Positions 8,007-19,996 of a stretch of 58,591 nucleotides of DNA are shown here, piece after piece. The DNA lies in NCBI GenBank assembly GCA_021295965.1, contig JAGWBI010000012.1, forward strand, positions 1 to 58,591. The letters run 5' to 3'. Each line of letters starts with the position of its first letter. Within the stretch, counting starts at the first letter, position 1. A model generated the notes under the pieces. It was not told the origin of the DNA. It saw only the letters and a list, made by a program, of their open reading frames with translations, and ran no database searches. Made by a program: the position numbers and the translations under genes. The DNA is from Dehalococcoidia bacterium (GTDB lineage: Bacteria; Chloroflexota; Dehalococcoidia; Lucifugimonadales; UBA3495).

Positions 8007-8948
8007 CTACCGCAGAGAACCCGCCGGATACAGTTTCTCCCACGCCCACCGGTAGGCAATTATCGTGGGCAATTCCCGCCCATCGCCGTCCGTCCCGGTC
8101 GCCCGGATCGCGCCGGTTGTGTCGTCCCGCCAGAGCCTGACGGGAGTGTCATCGACCGTGGCATCGATTGCGCCACGCTCGATCACCGCAGGGTAGGGCC
8201 ACGCCGCCGCCTCATCGCCGATAACGATACCGACCACGTGCTGCTCGCCGGGCTGCCGGCCCCGGTAGTTCTGCGCCGGCGCGGCGGTGGTCAAAACGCG
8301 GGCGTCCGGATGCGCCACTCGCCATTGGCCCCACGTTGTCAGCTGGGATGGCATCAGTGCGAGCTCTACGCCGGCCAGCGCTCCGGCGATGGCCTGGCCG
8401 GTGGGCTGGGACCAGATGCTGCCGGTGCCGTGGTCGTACCAGGTCATCGCCCCCTTGTAGAGCGCGCCTTGGTTCCCGAGGACGAACGTGTCGTTGCCCA
8501 CGATCCGCCGGTGCGCCAGGGCGGTGTAGCACAACGGGCACCAGGTGATCAGTGTCGGAACGCCGCCAACGGTGTCGTTCACCATCTCCCGGTTGTACAG
8601 AATGCCCGCCGGGTAGGCCCTGGAATCCCCGTTGATGGTCAGGCCGATTACCAGTTCGTCGGCGGGCAGACCGGCCTCCGATGCGGGGACGAACCGGGGA
8701 TCGTAGATTGGAGCGATGGCGTCCGGGCGGCGCAACTGCTCATATTCAGCATCAACAAAGGTCGCCGCAACGGTTCCTTCAGGACCGATTATCTCGTCGG
8801 CGCCCACGAAATGATATGCGGCGGCCGGATCGGGTTGCGTCTGGGCGCGATTGACGCCAGGCGACGCGGTCGGTCTGCAGGCGGCCAATGTCACCGGCCC
8901 AAGCAAGACCGCCGCCAGGAAGAGGATTATGATTGTCCGCCCCATCAT
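8007..8948 (-). CDS. DUF3179-domain lipoprotein
   Basis: A 313-residue protein with an N-terminal hydrophobic segment ending in a lipobox (TLAACRP, Cys24), so it should be a membrane-anchored lipoprotein facing outward. The rest matches the DUF3179 family: GDSRAYP, then NDTVGG and the Cys pair TWCPLCYTA, followed by LGNQGALYKGAMTWYD and a WSQ.TG segment. The function of DUF3179 is unknown; the CPLC pair suggests a metal or redox site, which is inference. It is transcribed in the same direction as the zinc permease upstream (32-bp gap), so they may share a transcript. Confidence 0.88.
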   Translation of the reverse strand: MMGRTIIILFLAAVLLGPVTLAACRPTASPGVNRAQTQPDPAAAYHFVGADEIIGPEGTVAATFVDAEYEQLRRPDAIAPIYDPRFVPASEAGLPADELVIGLTINGDSRAYPAGILYNREMVNDTVGGVPTLITWCPLCYTALAHRRIVGNDTFVLGNQGALYKGAMTWYDHGTGSIWSQPTGQAIAGALAGVELALMPSQLTTWGQWRVAHPDARVLTTAAPAQNYRGRQPGEQHVVGIVIGDEAAAWPYPAVIERGAIDATVDDTPVRLWRDDTTGAIRATGTDGDGRELPTIIAYRWAWEKLYPAGSLR

Positions 8949-8980
8949 CCGATTGTAGCGGACGATACGGTTGGCAATGC

Positions 8981-9856
8981 TCAGTCCGCCGCAACACTCG
9001 GACTCGGCGCAGTGGTCCTGCGCCTAAGGCGGGCCGCCAGCGTCCAGCGTCTCGGAGAAACGGCCACCGTCACCAGCAGCAGGCCCACCGATACGACGAC
9101 GATAGATGGGCCGGTGGGCAGGTTGAAATAGAAAGACAGGTAAAGTCCGACGACAATGGCGACCAAAGCCGAGGCCACCGTGGCCAGCATCATTCCGGTC
9201 AGGCGGGGTGCCAGCAGGCTCCCCGTGACCGCGGGAACAACCAACAGAGACATCACCATGACATTGCCCACGGTTTTGAGCGCGGCCACCGTGGTTAGCG
9301 CAACCAGCAGCGGCAGCAGGTATTCGAGGAATCGGACCGGTATGCCGGCGGCGGCGGCAACGGAGGCGTCATAGGTGGTGAAGACCAATTCCTTCCAGAA
9401 AAGACGAACCACCAGGACGACGCCCCCGGCCAAGGCTCCAACGGCCAGCACGTCGTTCCAGGAAGCGCCCAGAACGTTGCCGAAAAGGATGCTGAGCAAG
9501 TCCCCGGCGTAGTTTTTGGAGATGTTGATCATGATTACGCCCAACGCAAAGCCGCCGGCGAACAGCACGCCAATGACCGCATCCAGACGGACGCCGGCCC
9601 GGCGCGACACCAGGGATATGGCCAGGGATGCCGGGATCGCCCAGATCAGCGCGCCCAGAAAAACGTTAGCGCCGATGAGAAAGGCGGCAGCCATCCCGGT
9701 GAGAGCGGAGTGGGCGATGGCGTCGCCGAGAAAGGCCATGCCCCGCAACACGACGAAGGTGCCCACCACCCCGCACGCCGTGGCGGCAAGGGCAGACACC
9801 AGCAGCGCGCGCTGCATGAAGCCGTACTGCATAGGTTCAATGATCAGATCTAGCAT
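8981..9856 (-). CDS. Zinc/manganese ABC transporter permease (ABC-3 family)
   Basis: A 291-residue integral membrane protein with about 7-8 hydrophobic segments and the ABC-3 signatures near the N-terminus (GTFVVLRGMAFLGDAIAHSAL) and in the middle (ALKTVGNVMVMSLLVVPAVTG). These permeases form the channel of Znu/Troa/Azt-type importers. The substrate-binding lipoprotein lies 162 bp upstream on the same strand and a Fur-family regulator beyond it, consistent with zinc. Notably no ATPase gene is present between the receptor and the permease or elsewhere in the window, so the motor must be encoded at another locus. Confidence 0.93.
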   Translation of the reverse strand: MLDLIIEPMQYGFMQRALLVSALAATACGVVGTFVVLRGMAFLGDAIAHSALTGMAAAFLIGANVFLGALIWAIPASLAISLVSRRAGVRLDAVIGVLFAGGFALGVIMINISKNYAGDLLSILFGNVLGASWNDVLAVGALAGGVVLVVRLFWKELVFTTYDASVAAAAGIPVRFLEYLLPLLVALTTVAALKTVGNVMVMSLLVVPAVTGSLLAPRLTGMMLATVASALVAIVVGLYLSFYFNLPTGPSIVVVSVGLLLVTVAVSPRRWTLAARLRRRTTAPSPSVAAD

Positions 9857-10018
9857 GGATAGACATTGTACAGGGCGTCACGGCAACCACCGGTGAAACG
9901 CCATCCGCAACTCACTTTCCGAATTTGTCTTGCCGCGCGTGCCGCCAAACAACAGTCTGCCCGTGCACCGTATGGAGAAACACGGGCGAGACAAGGCAGG
10001 TACTTGACGGCGGGACGA

Positions 10019-12382
10019 TCAGTGCGCCAATTCGGCCACGGCGTCCGCGTTGGCGCGCATCATGTCGATGTAGCCGGCTTGGGTGTCGTCAGGCATCGAA
10101 CGTAGGATGCCGATTTCAATCCCGGCGTCACGGGCAACTTGTTCCAACGCGTCGGCGGAGAATTGCGGTTCGGCGAAGACGACGGAGAGTCCCCGGTCTT
10201 CCACCAGGTCCAGCACTCGAGCGATGTCGTCTGGCGAAACCTCGCCCGCATGGGCGCCGACGAATGCCATCACCTCGAAATCGTACCGTGTTCCGAAGTA
10301 TCCGAAGGCGTCGTGGAAGGTGACAATCACGCGCCGGTCCTCGGGGATGGCGGCAAGGGTGTCGGTGATGTAGGCATCCAGGGCCTCGAGCTCGGCGATG
10401 TAGGCGGCGGCGTTGTCCAGGTAGGTCGCGGCGTGGTCCGGGTCGGCGGCGACCAGGCCGTTGGCGATCTCGTTCACGTAGTGGACGACCAGGCGGGGGT
10501 TCAGCCAGAAGTGCGGGTCGCCTTCTCCGTGTTCGTGGTCGTGGCCGTCACCGGATTCGGCTTCGCGCTCGCGGTCATCATGTCCCTCTTCGGGGTGTTC
10601 CTCCTTGTCCAGAATGCCCACGAAAGCGATCTTGGTGGGCTTTCCGTCAACATCCCAGTGGCCTATCACCTCCAGGTCGTGGGTGTCCAGGGCAAGAACT
10701 TCACCGGCGGCGGAATCGGTGATGAAGATATGGCCGGGCGCCGTCGCGATGTGGGGCCGCGCCCAGAAGCCGGGATCAATTTCGTCGCTGAGGAAACCGG
10801 AGACAGACGCCAGCAGGTCCAGGTCGTGGGCCTCGTACATCCGCAATTCCCCGTCGCTCATCATGACCAACAGGCGCTCGCCGTCGTAGCTCAGGGCCAC
10901 CTGAATGGGGCGCAGGCTCTCGGTGGCCGGGATCAACTGCTCCATTTCGCCCTCTTCCGGTTCAACCACGTAGAGGCCCACGGCGGAACCCAGGGCGAAG
11001 AAATGGTCCAAGCCATGATAGCCCCAGACGGAAGTCAGGCGGAAGTCATCGGGAGAACCTTCCGGGGCGGCGACGAATTCGTGCTCGAAATGGTCGTCGT
11101 GGGATCCGACTGCCAATACGCCGCCGGTGCAGCCGAAGGCGGCCATGTGGCCGTTGGAGGCATCGCCGTGGAGATCGGGGCAACCTTCGGCGCGATACAA
11201 CACGTTGCCATCAAGATCCCATATCTCGGCGCCGATGGGCGACCCGTACTCGCCGGGGTCATTGGCGTAATCGGGGTGTTGGATGGAGACGGCGAAAAGG
11301 TCATCTTCCAGCGGCACGGTGGCGCCATGCTGGGGACCGGCGTTGAGAACCGTGGGCGTGTAGGAAGCGCCGTCGTGCTCCAGTTCGTGCTCGTTGATCA
11401 ACACCACGTCGCCGGAACCGTCATAGAAGATCGAGGCCCACTCTCCGCCGACGTACAGATGGACGGGACGGTCGCCAGTCAGGTCAAACCCTAGTCGGCT
11501 GATGTCCGAATGCACCAGGTCGAAATGGTCGCCATGCTCTTCCAGGTAGATGCCGCCGTCGAAGATGTGGGCGGTGTTGGCGTCGCTGGAAACGGCGATG
11601 GCGTAACGTCCGCTGTAGGTTGGGTAGATGCGTCCGGCGCGAGATCCCAGGTCAAATTCACCCTGGTGCACCTCCCCTGATTCCAGCTCGATGACAGACA
11701 TCGCGCCGGTTTCGCCGTCGCCGATCAACAACCGCCCTTCCAGCTCCACGGCCGCTTCTTCGTCGCCGTGGCCATGTTCGTCGTCATGGTCTCCTTCAGG
11801 GAACGGCAATGCAACCAGTTCCTGGGGTTCCAAGCCGTCAGAGACAATCACTTGAACCGCTTCGGGAGACGCCGCGTTTTCAATGAGTTCTTCAACCGTC
11901 GAGGACAGGCCGGCGCCGTTGCTGATTACAACACTGGCTTCGGCGATTCGCACGCTGTCCTGCGGTGTGCTCTGCCAGGTATGGGCATCGCTGCCCAGCG
12001 GCACGAGGCTGCTGGCTGACACCCGATCCCCGCCGACGCGGGCCGCCAGATCGGCGAGGATTGCATTGCCGGCGACCACGTTGATGGGTTCGGCAACGGC
12101 TGCGGACGCCGGCGCGGTGGGGTTGGCCGGCGCGTTGGCCGGGGCCGCGGCGGCCGGTGCAGCGGATGATGCCGGCGCTGAGGACGCCGGCGCGGCCGCG
12201 GCAGGAGCAGCGGAGGCCGAACCTGCGGAGGACGATGTGTCGGCCGGAGGGAGCGCCGACTCTTCGCCTCCGCAGGCGGTCAAAAAGAGTGCCCCGGCCA
12301 TTAGCACAAAGACAATGGCCGCGGCTCGAAACAGGGCGAGGCGGTTGAGGTGCGGGATACCGTGGCGGTTGCGGTGGTTCAT
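10019..12382 (-). CDS. Zinc-binding ABC receptor with inserted AztD-like beta-propeller (fusion)
   Basis: A 787-residue lipoprotein (lipobox FLTAC, Cys37) with an Ala/Pro/Ser linker (about 45-97). Residues 98-195 are the N-terminal lobe of a ZnuA/AztC-type receptor, with His134 in SDAHTW. A first His/acid-rich loop (198-209) is followed by about 380 residues of WD/YVTN-like propeller (211-590), a second His-rich stretch (594-624, DGHDHEHGEGDPH), then the C-terminal lobe with His624 (DPHFWL), His690 (TFHDAFGYF) and the DD near 765, the expected zinc ligands. The propeller has EEHGDHFD and AAFGCTGGVLAVG, resembling what I recall of AztD, the periplasmic zinc chaperone. So chaperone and receptor appear fused, with the propeller sitting inside the His-rich loop. 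The ATG at 12382 has GGAG eight bases upstream. Confidence 0.85.
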   Translation of the reverse strand: MNHRNRHGIPHLNRLALFRAAAIVFVLMAGALFLTACGGEESALPPADTSSSAGSASAAPAAAAPASSAPASSAAPAAAAPANAPANPTAPASAAVAEPINVVAGNAILADLAARVGGDRVSASSLVPLGSDAHTWQSTPQDSVRIAEASVVISNGAGLSSTVEELIENAASPEAVQVIVSDGLEPQELVALPFPEGDHDDEHGHGDEEAAVELEGRLLIGDGETGAMSVIELESGEVHQGEFDLGSRAGRIYPTYSGRYAIAVSSDANTAHIFDGGIYLEEHGDHFDLVHSDISRLGFDLTGDRPVHLYVGGEWASIFYDGSGDVVLINEHELEHDGASYTPTVLNAGPQHGATVPLEDDLFAVSIQHPDYANDPGEYGSPIGAEIWDLDGNVLYRAEGCPDLHGDASNGHMAAFGCTGGVLAVGSHDDHFEHEFVAAPEGSPDDFRLTSVWGYHGLDHFFALGSAVGLYVVEPEEGEMEQLIPATESLRPIQVALSYDGERLLVMMSDGELRMYEAHDLDLLASVSGFLSDEIDPGFWARPHIATAPGHIFITDSAAGEVLALDTHDLEVIGHWDVDGKPTKIAFVGILDKEEHPEEGHDDREREAESGDGHDHEHGEGDPHFWLNPRLVVHYVNEIANGLVAADPDHAATYLDNAAAYIAELEALDAYITDTLAAIPEDRRVIVTFHDAFGYFGTRYDFEVMAFVGAHAGEVSPDDIARVLDLVEDRGLSVVFAEPQFSADALEQVARDAGIEIGILRSMPDDTQAGYIDMMRANADAVAELAH

Positions 12383-12437
12383 TTGGCGTACTCCGTGGGT
12401 GCGGCTTGGCTTTGAACAGGGCTCTAACACTGGGTAT

Positions 12438-12452
12438 CTGATGGCAGTATCA
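12438..12452. promoter_or_regulatory. Possible degenerate Fur/Zur-type site
   Basis: Read on the minus strand this is TGATACTGCCATCAG. Only one half (TGATAC) matches the palindrome seen at the two neighbouring sites, but it is 29 bp from the next one, close to the 30-bp pitch of the other pair. Tentative. Confidence 0.35.
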
Positions 12453-12466
12453 ACAAAATTGATTAC

Positions 12467-12481
12467 AGATATTACGTATCA
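12467..12481. promoter_or_regulatory. Fur/Zur-type operator candidate 1
   Basis: On the minus strand this reads TGATACGTAATATCT, a 15-bp inverted repeat (TGATAC-N3-GTATCA consensus, two mismatches in one half). It lies about 85 bp upstream of the zinc receptor start codon. The flanks also match the next site (TTGATAC...ATATCTnTAA). Confidence 0.6.
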
Positions 12482-12496
12482 ATAACCACGACTTAA

Positions 12497-12511
12497 AGAT
12501 ATCGAGTATCA
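12497..12511. promoter_or_regulatory. Fur/Zur-type operator candidate 2
   Basis: On the minus strand this reads TGATACTCGATATCT, with the same half-sites as candidate 1 and centred exactly 30 bp from it (about three helical turns), suggesting cooperative binding on one face of the DNA. It lies between the regulator gene's stop and the zinc receptor gene. Confidence 0.6.
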
Positions 12512-12545
12512 ATTGAGCGGCAAAAAAATAACGAGCGGCGTGTCC

Positions 12546-13013
12546 TCAGGTAGAGGAACACTCGCCGCAGCGGCCATACACCTCGAGCCAGTGACCGCTC
12601 ATGTGGAACCCCGCCGCCGCCGCCGCTTCGCGCAAAGCGTCTTCCACATCACATCCGGTAAGGTCGGTGGACGCGCCGCAGACCGCGCAGAGCATATGAT
12701 GATGATGTCCCTGGTGGCTCAACTGATACCTGAGCTCTCGATCTTCAAGGAGCACGCGGCAAACCAGGTCGGTTTCGACCAGCAATCGCAACCCCCGGTA
12801 CACCGTGGCCCGACCCACGCAAGGCAGGGCAGCGCACAGTTCTTCGGCCGTAAAGGGCCGACCCTGAGCCGCGGCCGCGCTGATAACCAGCCGGCGCGGT
12901 TCGGTGTCCCGGTAGCCCAGGTCAGCCAGCTGGGAAACGATGTCGTCCACTACGGCTGCGGAACGGGGCCGGGGATGGTCATGGCCTTTATGACGAGTGT
13001 TTGTCGCAAGCAA
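12546..13013 (-). CDS. zur: Fur-family metalloregulator, probable zinc regulator (Zur)
   Basis: A 155-residue Fur-family protein: winged helix with recognition helix GRATVYRGLRLLVE (67-80), the linker histidines QGHHHHMLC (101-109), and two CxxC zinc sites (Cys109/Cys112 and Cys149/Cys152) in the dimerisation domain. The start is TTG at 13013, chosen because GGAG lies eight bases upstream and the candidate operator overlaps that leader. It sits immediately upstream of the zinc receptor gene on the same strand, and similar palindromes precede both genes, so Zur rather than Fur or PerR is the best guess. The metal specificity is inference from context. Confidence 0.88.
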   Translation of the reverse strand: MLATNTRHKGHDHPRPRSAAVVDDIVSQLADLGYRDTEPRRLVISAAAAQGRPFTAEELCAALPCVGRATVYRGLRLLVETDLVCRVLLEDRELRYQLSHQGHHHHMLCAVCGASTDLTGCDVEDALREAAAAAGFHMSGHWLEVYGRCGECSST

Positions 13014-13016
13014 TTA

Positions 13017-13031
13017 TGATACTCCGTATCG
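13017..13031. promoter_or_regulatory. Fur/Zur-type operator at the regulator's own promoter
   Basis: TGATACTCCGTATCG is a 15-bp palindrome with one mismatch (TGATAC-N3-GTATCA), the best copy in the region. It overlaps the Shine-Dalgarno (minus-strand GGAG) of the Fur-family gene, so a bound repressor would block its own expression. Confidence 0.65.
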
Positions 13032-13179
13032 CTAATGTAGTGCGCAGCGTTTGTTTTGTCAACCCGTCGTTCTTCGACACGTCCGTACGGTTTGGTGGAT
13101 CTCCCGAGTGGGCAAACCTTTCGGCGACGAGCCTTCCTGCTATAATCGCGCCGCAACCTGCTCTTGCGGAGGGACACTG

Positions 13180-14307
13180 ATGGGCTGGTCGATTCATCAT
13201 CCGGTGGGGCTAATCCACCACACGCCGGCGGCGTGCCAGATGGGCTACACGCTGTTCTCCACCACCCGGGGAGGCAAGGACGCCTACCTGATCGACATGA
13301 ACGGCAACGTCGTTCACCGCTGGCATTCCGAAGAGGGCATCCACTACGCCTACCTGCTGGACAACGGCAACCTGCTGTGCCGCACCTTCCCGCCCGAAAA
13401 CGCCGGCGGATATGAAACGATCGGCGGATCATCGGGTAGCGTCATCGAACTGGACTGGAACAGCAACCTGGTGTGGGCCTACCGCGACCCTACTCTGCAC
13501 CACGACTACGAGCGCCTGGCCAACGGCAACACCCTGTTGCTGATGTGGGACCCCCTGCCCGACGGGCTGGCGGCCCAGGTACAGGGCGGTTTCGAGGTTG
13601 ACTTCGCCCTGGGCATGGTGGGCGACGTGGTGCGCGAGGTTACGCCCGACGGCACGACGGTGTGGGAGTGGCGCTCCTGGGAGCACCTGGATCTCGCCGA
13701 GGACGTAATCTGTCCGCTGGAACCCCGCCGTGAATGGACTCACGGCAACAGCCTGAACGTCACTCCCGACGGCGACCTGATCGTGAGCTATCGGCTGACC
13801 AGCACCGTTGGCATCGTGGATCGGGCCACCGGAGCCTTCAAGTGGAAGTGGGGGCCGGGCGAAATTTACCACCAGCATCATCCCACCTGGCTGGACAGCG
13901 GGCGCATCCTGATTTTCGACAATGGCGGCCACCGACGAGGCGCCAGCTACTCCCGCATCGTGGAGGTTGACCCCGCCACCAACGAGATCCACTGGCAGTA
14001 CCAGGGAATGCCGGCAATATCCTTCTACAGCTACAACATCAGCAGCGCCGAGCGCCAGCCCAACGGCAACACCCTGATCTGCGAGGGCGCGCCGGGCCGG
14101 ATGTTCGAAGTCACTCCCCGGGGCGAAGTTGTGTGGGAGTACATCAACCCCTTCTTCCACTACAGCGAGGCAGCCGGCGGCGCCGGCGGCATGGAGTACA
14201 CCAACGCCACTTTCCGCTGCCACCGTTACGCTCCCGACCACCCAGCCCTGGCCGGCCGCGACCTGGATCCGGGCCGGCACTCGGGGCTGAACCGGTTGCT
14301 GAGGTGA
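13180..14307 (+). CDS. Arylsulfotransferase (ASST)-like beta-propeller protein
   Basis: A 375-residue protein made of repeated strand motifs of the form DxNGNVVHRWH, DWNSNLVWAYRDP, TPDGTTVWEWRSW and TPRGEVVWEYINP, with NGNTLL and GNTLIC turns between, as in the arylsulfate sulfotransferase / PQQ-like propeller superfamily. There is no obvious signal peptide, unlike periplasmic ASST. Catalytic residues of true ASST could not be assigned with confidence, so activity is uncertain. The ATG at 13180 has GGAGG upstream; the longer in-frame extension is not family-like. A TATAAT sequence lies at 13141-13146 but no good -35 box is seen at the right spacing. Confidence 0.75.
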   Translation: MGWSIHHPVGLIHHTPAACQMGYTLFSTTRGGKDAYLIDMNGNVVHRWHSEEGIHYAYLLDNGNLLCRTFPPENAGGYETIGGSSGSVIELDWNSNLVWAYRDPTLHHDYERLANGNTLLLMWDPLPDGLAAQVQGGFEVDFALGMVGDVVREVTPDGTTVWEWRSWEHLDLAEDVICPLEPRREWTHGNSLNVTPDGDLIVSYRLTSTVGIVDRATGAFKWKWGPGEIYHQHHPTWLDSGRILIFDNGGHRRGASYSRIVEVDPATNEIHWQYQGMPAISFYSYNISSAERQPNGNTLICEGAPGRMFEVTPRGEVVWEYINPFFHYSEAAGGAGGMEYTNATFRCHRYAPDHPALAGRDLDPGRHSGLNRLLR

Positions 14308-14339
14308 AACCCAAGAGCCGAGGCGGCGGTCACCTCCGC

Positions 14340-14368
14340 TTGACCCCCGCTTCCTGGCGTGCTATTCT
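14340..14368 (+). promoter_or_regulatory. Promoter of the TPP riboswitch operon
   Basis: TTGACC (14340-14345), 17-bp spacer, TATTCT (14363-14368). Transcription would begin near 14375, about 18 nt before the riboswitch core. Confidence 0.6.
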
Positions 14369-14392
14369 CGCGCCACAATCGAATATCATTCT

Positions 14393-14484
14393 GGCGGGAG
14401 CTTGGTTATGCCAGGCTGAGAGGGCGGCCGAAACAGCCGCCGACCGTAGCACCTGATCCGGGTAATGCCGGCGTAGGAATTCGG
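14393..14484 (+). ncRNA. TPP riboswitch (THI element)
   Basis: All conserved blocks are present in order: GCGGGAGCTTGG, CAGGCTGAGAGGGC, a variable hairpin (GGCGG...CCGCC), GACCGTAGCACCTGATCCGG, GTAATGCCGGCGTAGGAA. It binds thiamine pyrophosphate. It controls the transporter at 14586 and thiC beyond it. Confidence 0.97.
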
Positions 14485-14498
14485 AACTTTGAATTGTC

Positions 14499-14532
14499 AG
14501 CCGCCAGAGTTGGAAAACCTGGCGGCTTTTTG
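14499..14532 (+). terminator. Intrinsic terminator, riboswitch expression platform
   Basis: AGCCGCCAG / CTGGCGGCT, a perfect 9-bp stem with an 11-nt loop, followed by TTTTT. Its position 15 nt after the aptamer means the switch most likely works by premature transcription termination when TPP is bound. Confidence 0.85.
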
Positions 14533-14585
14533 CTGCCCAATCCTTGCTTCGAATCAAACCCAAAAAGTGACCGGGAGGTTTCGTC

Positions 14586-18109
<3,524 letters not shown>

Positions 18110-18172
18110 CCTTTGGACCAACGGAGTTTGCCGAGGCTGCGATCAGCGTCGATAGGGGAAACCCTGCTGCGA

Positions 18173-18204
18173 CGAGATTGCTGCGCTTCGCTCGCAATGA
18201 CAGG
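18173..18204. repeat. Dispersed repeat, family B partial copy
   Basis: CGAGATTGCTGCGCTTCGCT then CGCAATGACAGG, the reverse-complement end of the element described at 7876. Confidence 0.7.
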
Positions 18205-18283
18205 TTGCGCAAACTCGCCACGCGCGAGCGACCGAAAGGCCACTGGGCAAAAGCAACTCGCTGTATGGTAAAGTGAACTTGCT

Positions 18284-18670
18284 ATGCTTCGTTTTCTCTG
18301 GCCCATACTGATGATGTTCGGCCCGCAGTTGGCGCCGCGCATCATCAAGTTTGTGCGGGCTCTGTACCGGCTGCACCGGGACTCGCGCGTCAACATCCTG
18401 CTCAAGCTGCTGGTGCCCCTGGCGGTGGTGTACGCCGTCTTTCCCGTCGACCTGGTGCGGGACCGCATCCCCTATGGCCTAGGCCGCTATGACGACATCA
18501 TCATTTTCGGGCTGGCGGTGTGGCTGTTCTGGAACCTGTGCCCTCGCGCCGTGGTCCGCGAGCATATGGGCGAGCCGCCGCCGCCGCGTCCTGAAGACCG
18601 CGACCCGGACAGCGTCGTGGACGGCCAGGCCCGTCCCACCGACGACGTCGATAACAAGCCGGACGGCTGA
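18284..18670 (+). CDS. DUF1232 (YkvA-like) membrane protein
   Basis: A 128-residue protein with two hydrophobic segments and the DUF1232 core: a helix-turn PLAVVYAVFPVDLVRD, a GLGRYDDIIIFGLAVWLF segment (the conserved D-x-D/DD region), then a hydrophilic Pro/Asp-rich tail (about 95-128). The function of the family is unknown. It stands alone between thiC and hemW; a palindrome at 18703-18727 follows its stop. Confidence 0.85.
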   Translation: MLRFLWPILMMFGPQLAPRIIKFVRALYRLHRDSRVNILLKLLVPLAVVYAVFPVDLVRDRIPYGLGRYDDIIIFGLAVWLFWNLCPRAVVREHMGEPPPPRPEDRDPDSVVDGQARPTDDVDNKPDG

Positions 18671-18702
18671 CCGGTCGGCAATCCAGACAGCGTTCATCCA
18701 GC

Positions 18703-18727
18703 AGGGGCGGGCTTGAAACCCGCCCCT
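18703..18727. repeat. Palindrome AGGGGCGGG...CCCGCCCCT
   Basis: A 9-bp perfect stem with a 7-nt loop (CTTGAAA) lying between DUF1232 and hemW. It resembles family A in its GGGGCG/CGCCCC core. It could act as a weak terminator but lacks a T tract. Confidence 0.6.
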
Positions 18728-18743
18728 CTCCACAGGTGCGGCA

Positions 18744-19986
18744 ATGTCTCAATCCCCTGAACACCAAGGCCGACGTGATTCCCCGACCGGCGAAGACGGG
18801 ATCTCGTTGTACGTCCATGTCCCCTTCTGCCTCAGCAAGTGCCCTTACTGCGACTTCAACACCTACCAGGGAATCGAGACCCAGTTTGGCGATTTTCTGA
18901 CGGCCGTTGTCCAGGAACTGAAGGCCTGGTCGGTCGCACTGGGACGGCCTTCCGTCAACACGATATTCCTCGGTGGCGGCACACCCTCCTACCTCCCCGA
19001 TGGCGACGTGGGGCGTATTCTCGACGCCATCTCCAGCGACTACCCGGTTCGCGCCGACGCCGAGATCACCGCCGAGTGCAACCCCAACGACCTGACCGCC
19101 CCTCGATGCGAGGATCTGCGCGCCGCCGGCGTCACAGAGCATGGACAACGGGCTGCTGGCCATGCTGGGCCGTCGCCACGACGCTGCGGAGGCTGCGGAG
19201 GCTCTGGCCCGCTGTCGCAACGCCGGCTTTGACAACGTGAACCTCGACCTGATGTACGGTCTCCCCCAGCAGGACATTGCCCAGTGGCGGGACACCGTGG
19301 CACAGGTCATCGCGCTGGCTCCGGAGCACCTGTCCCTCTACTCATTGACGTTGGAGGAAGGGACGCCGCTGCTCCGCTGGGTGGAACAGGGCCGCCTGCC
19401 CGAACCCGACCCGGACCTGGCGGCGGATATGTACGACCATGCCCGGGCTGCCCTGGCTGATGCCGGTTATCGCCACTACGAGATCAGCAACTGGTCGCGG
19501 TACGGTCTGGAATCGGAGCACAACCTGGCCTACTGGCGCAACCTGGAGTGGATAGGGGTAGGGCCGGGAGCGCACTCGTCACTGCGCGTCGGGGATGCCA
19601 GGTCGGCCGGCTGCCGCTTCTGGACGGTGCGCTCCCCACGGGATTACGCCAAACGCGCCGGTGCTTGGGCGACGGCAGCCCGTCGGTGGGCGTCGGTGTC
19701 GGCGGATGGCATCCGGTCGGTCCCAACGGTTGACGACCTTGAGGTCATCGACGAGGCCACGGCGGCGGCGGAAACCATGTTCCTGGGCCTGCGCCTGCTG
19801 GAGGGAATGGACCTGTCGGCGGCTTCAACCCACATCGGCATCGACCTGGCCGCCCGCTACGAGGGAGAACTCGCCGAGCTCACGGCGGAAGGGCTGCTGG
19901 TTTGGGAAACGGATGGACGGCTCAGGCTGGCGGAGGAGGCGTACCTGGTGGCAAACCAGGTGTTTACGCGGTTTTTAGTAGAATAA
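18744..19986 (+). pseudogene. hemW: HemW (radical-SAM heme chaperone family), one frameshift
   Basis: The N-terminal part starts at ATG 18744 and has the radical-SAM cluster motif CLSKCPYCDF and IFLGGGTPS, intact up to LRAAGV (19133). The family then has NRLSLGVQS; here GTC is followed by a single base and CAG AGC ATG, so about 20 nt are lost and the frame shifts. The remainder (19135-19986) continues normally: LLAMLGRRHDA, NLDLMYGLPQQ, LSLYSLTLEEGT, EISNWSRYG, HNLAYW, GVGPGAHSS and a C-terminal HemN-type domain. A protein made from the ATG at 19141 would lack the FeS-cluster domain. The size of the loss is similar to that in thiC 2.1 kb away. Confidence 0.9.
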
Positions 19987-19996
19987 TCGCAACGTC

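Noticed and set aside
19130..19140. Programmed frameshift or second start in hemW
   Set aside because: No slippery site; about seven conserved residues are lost, and a restart at 19141 would give a protein without the FeS-cluster domain.
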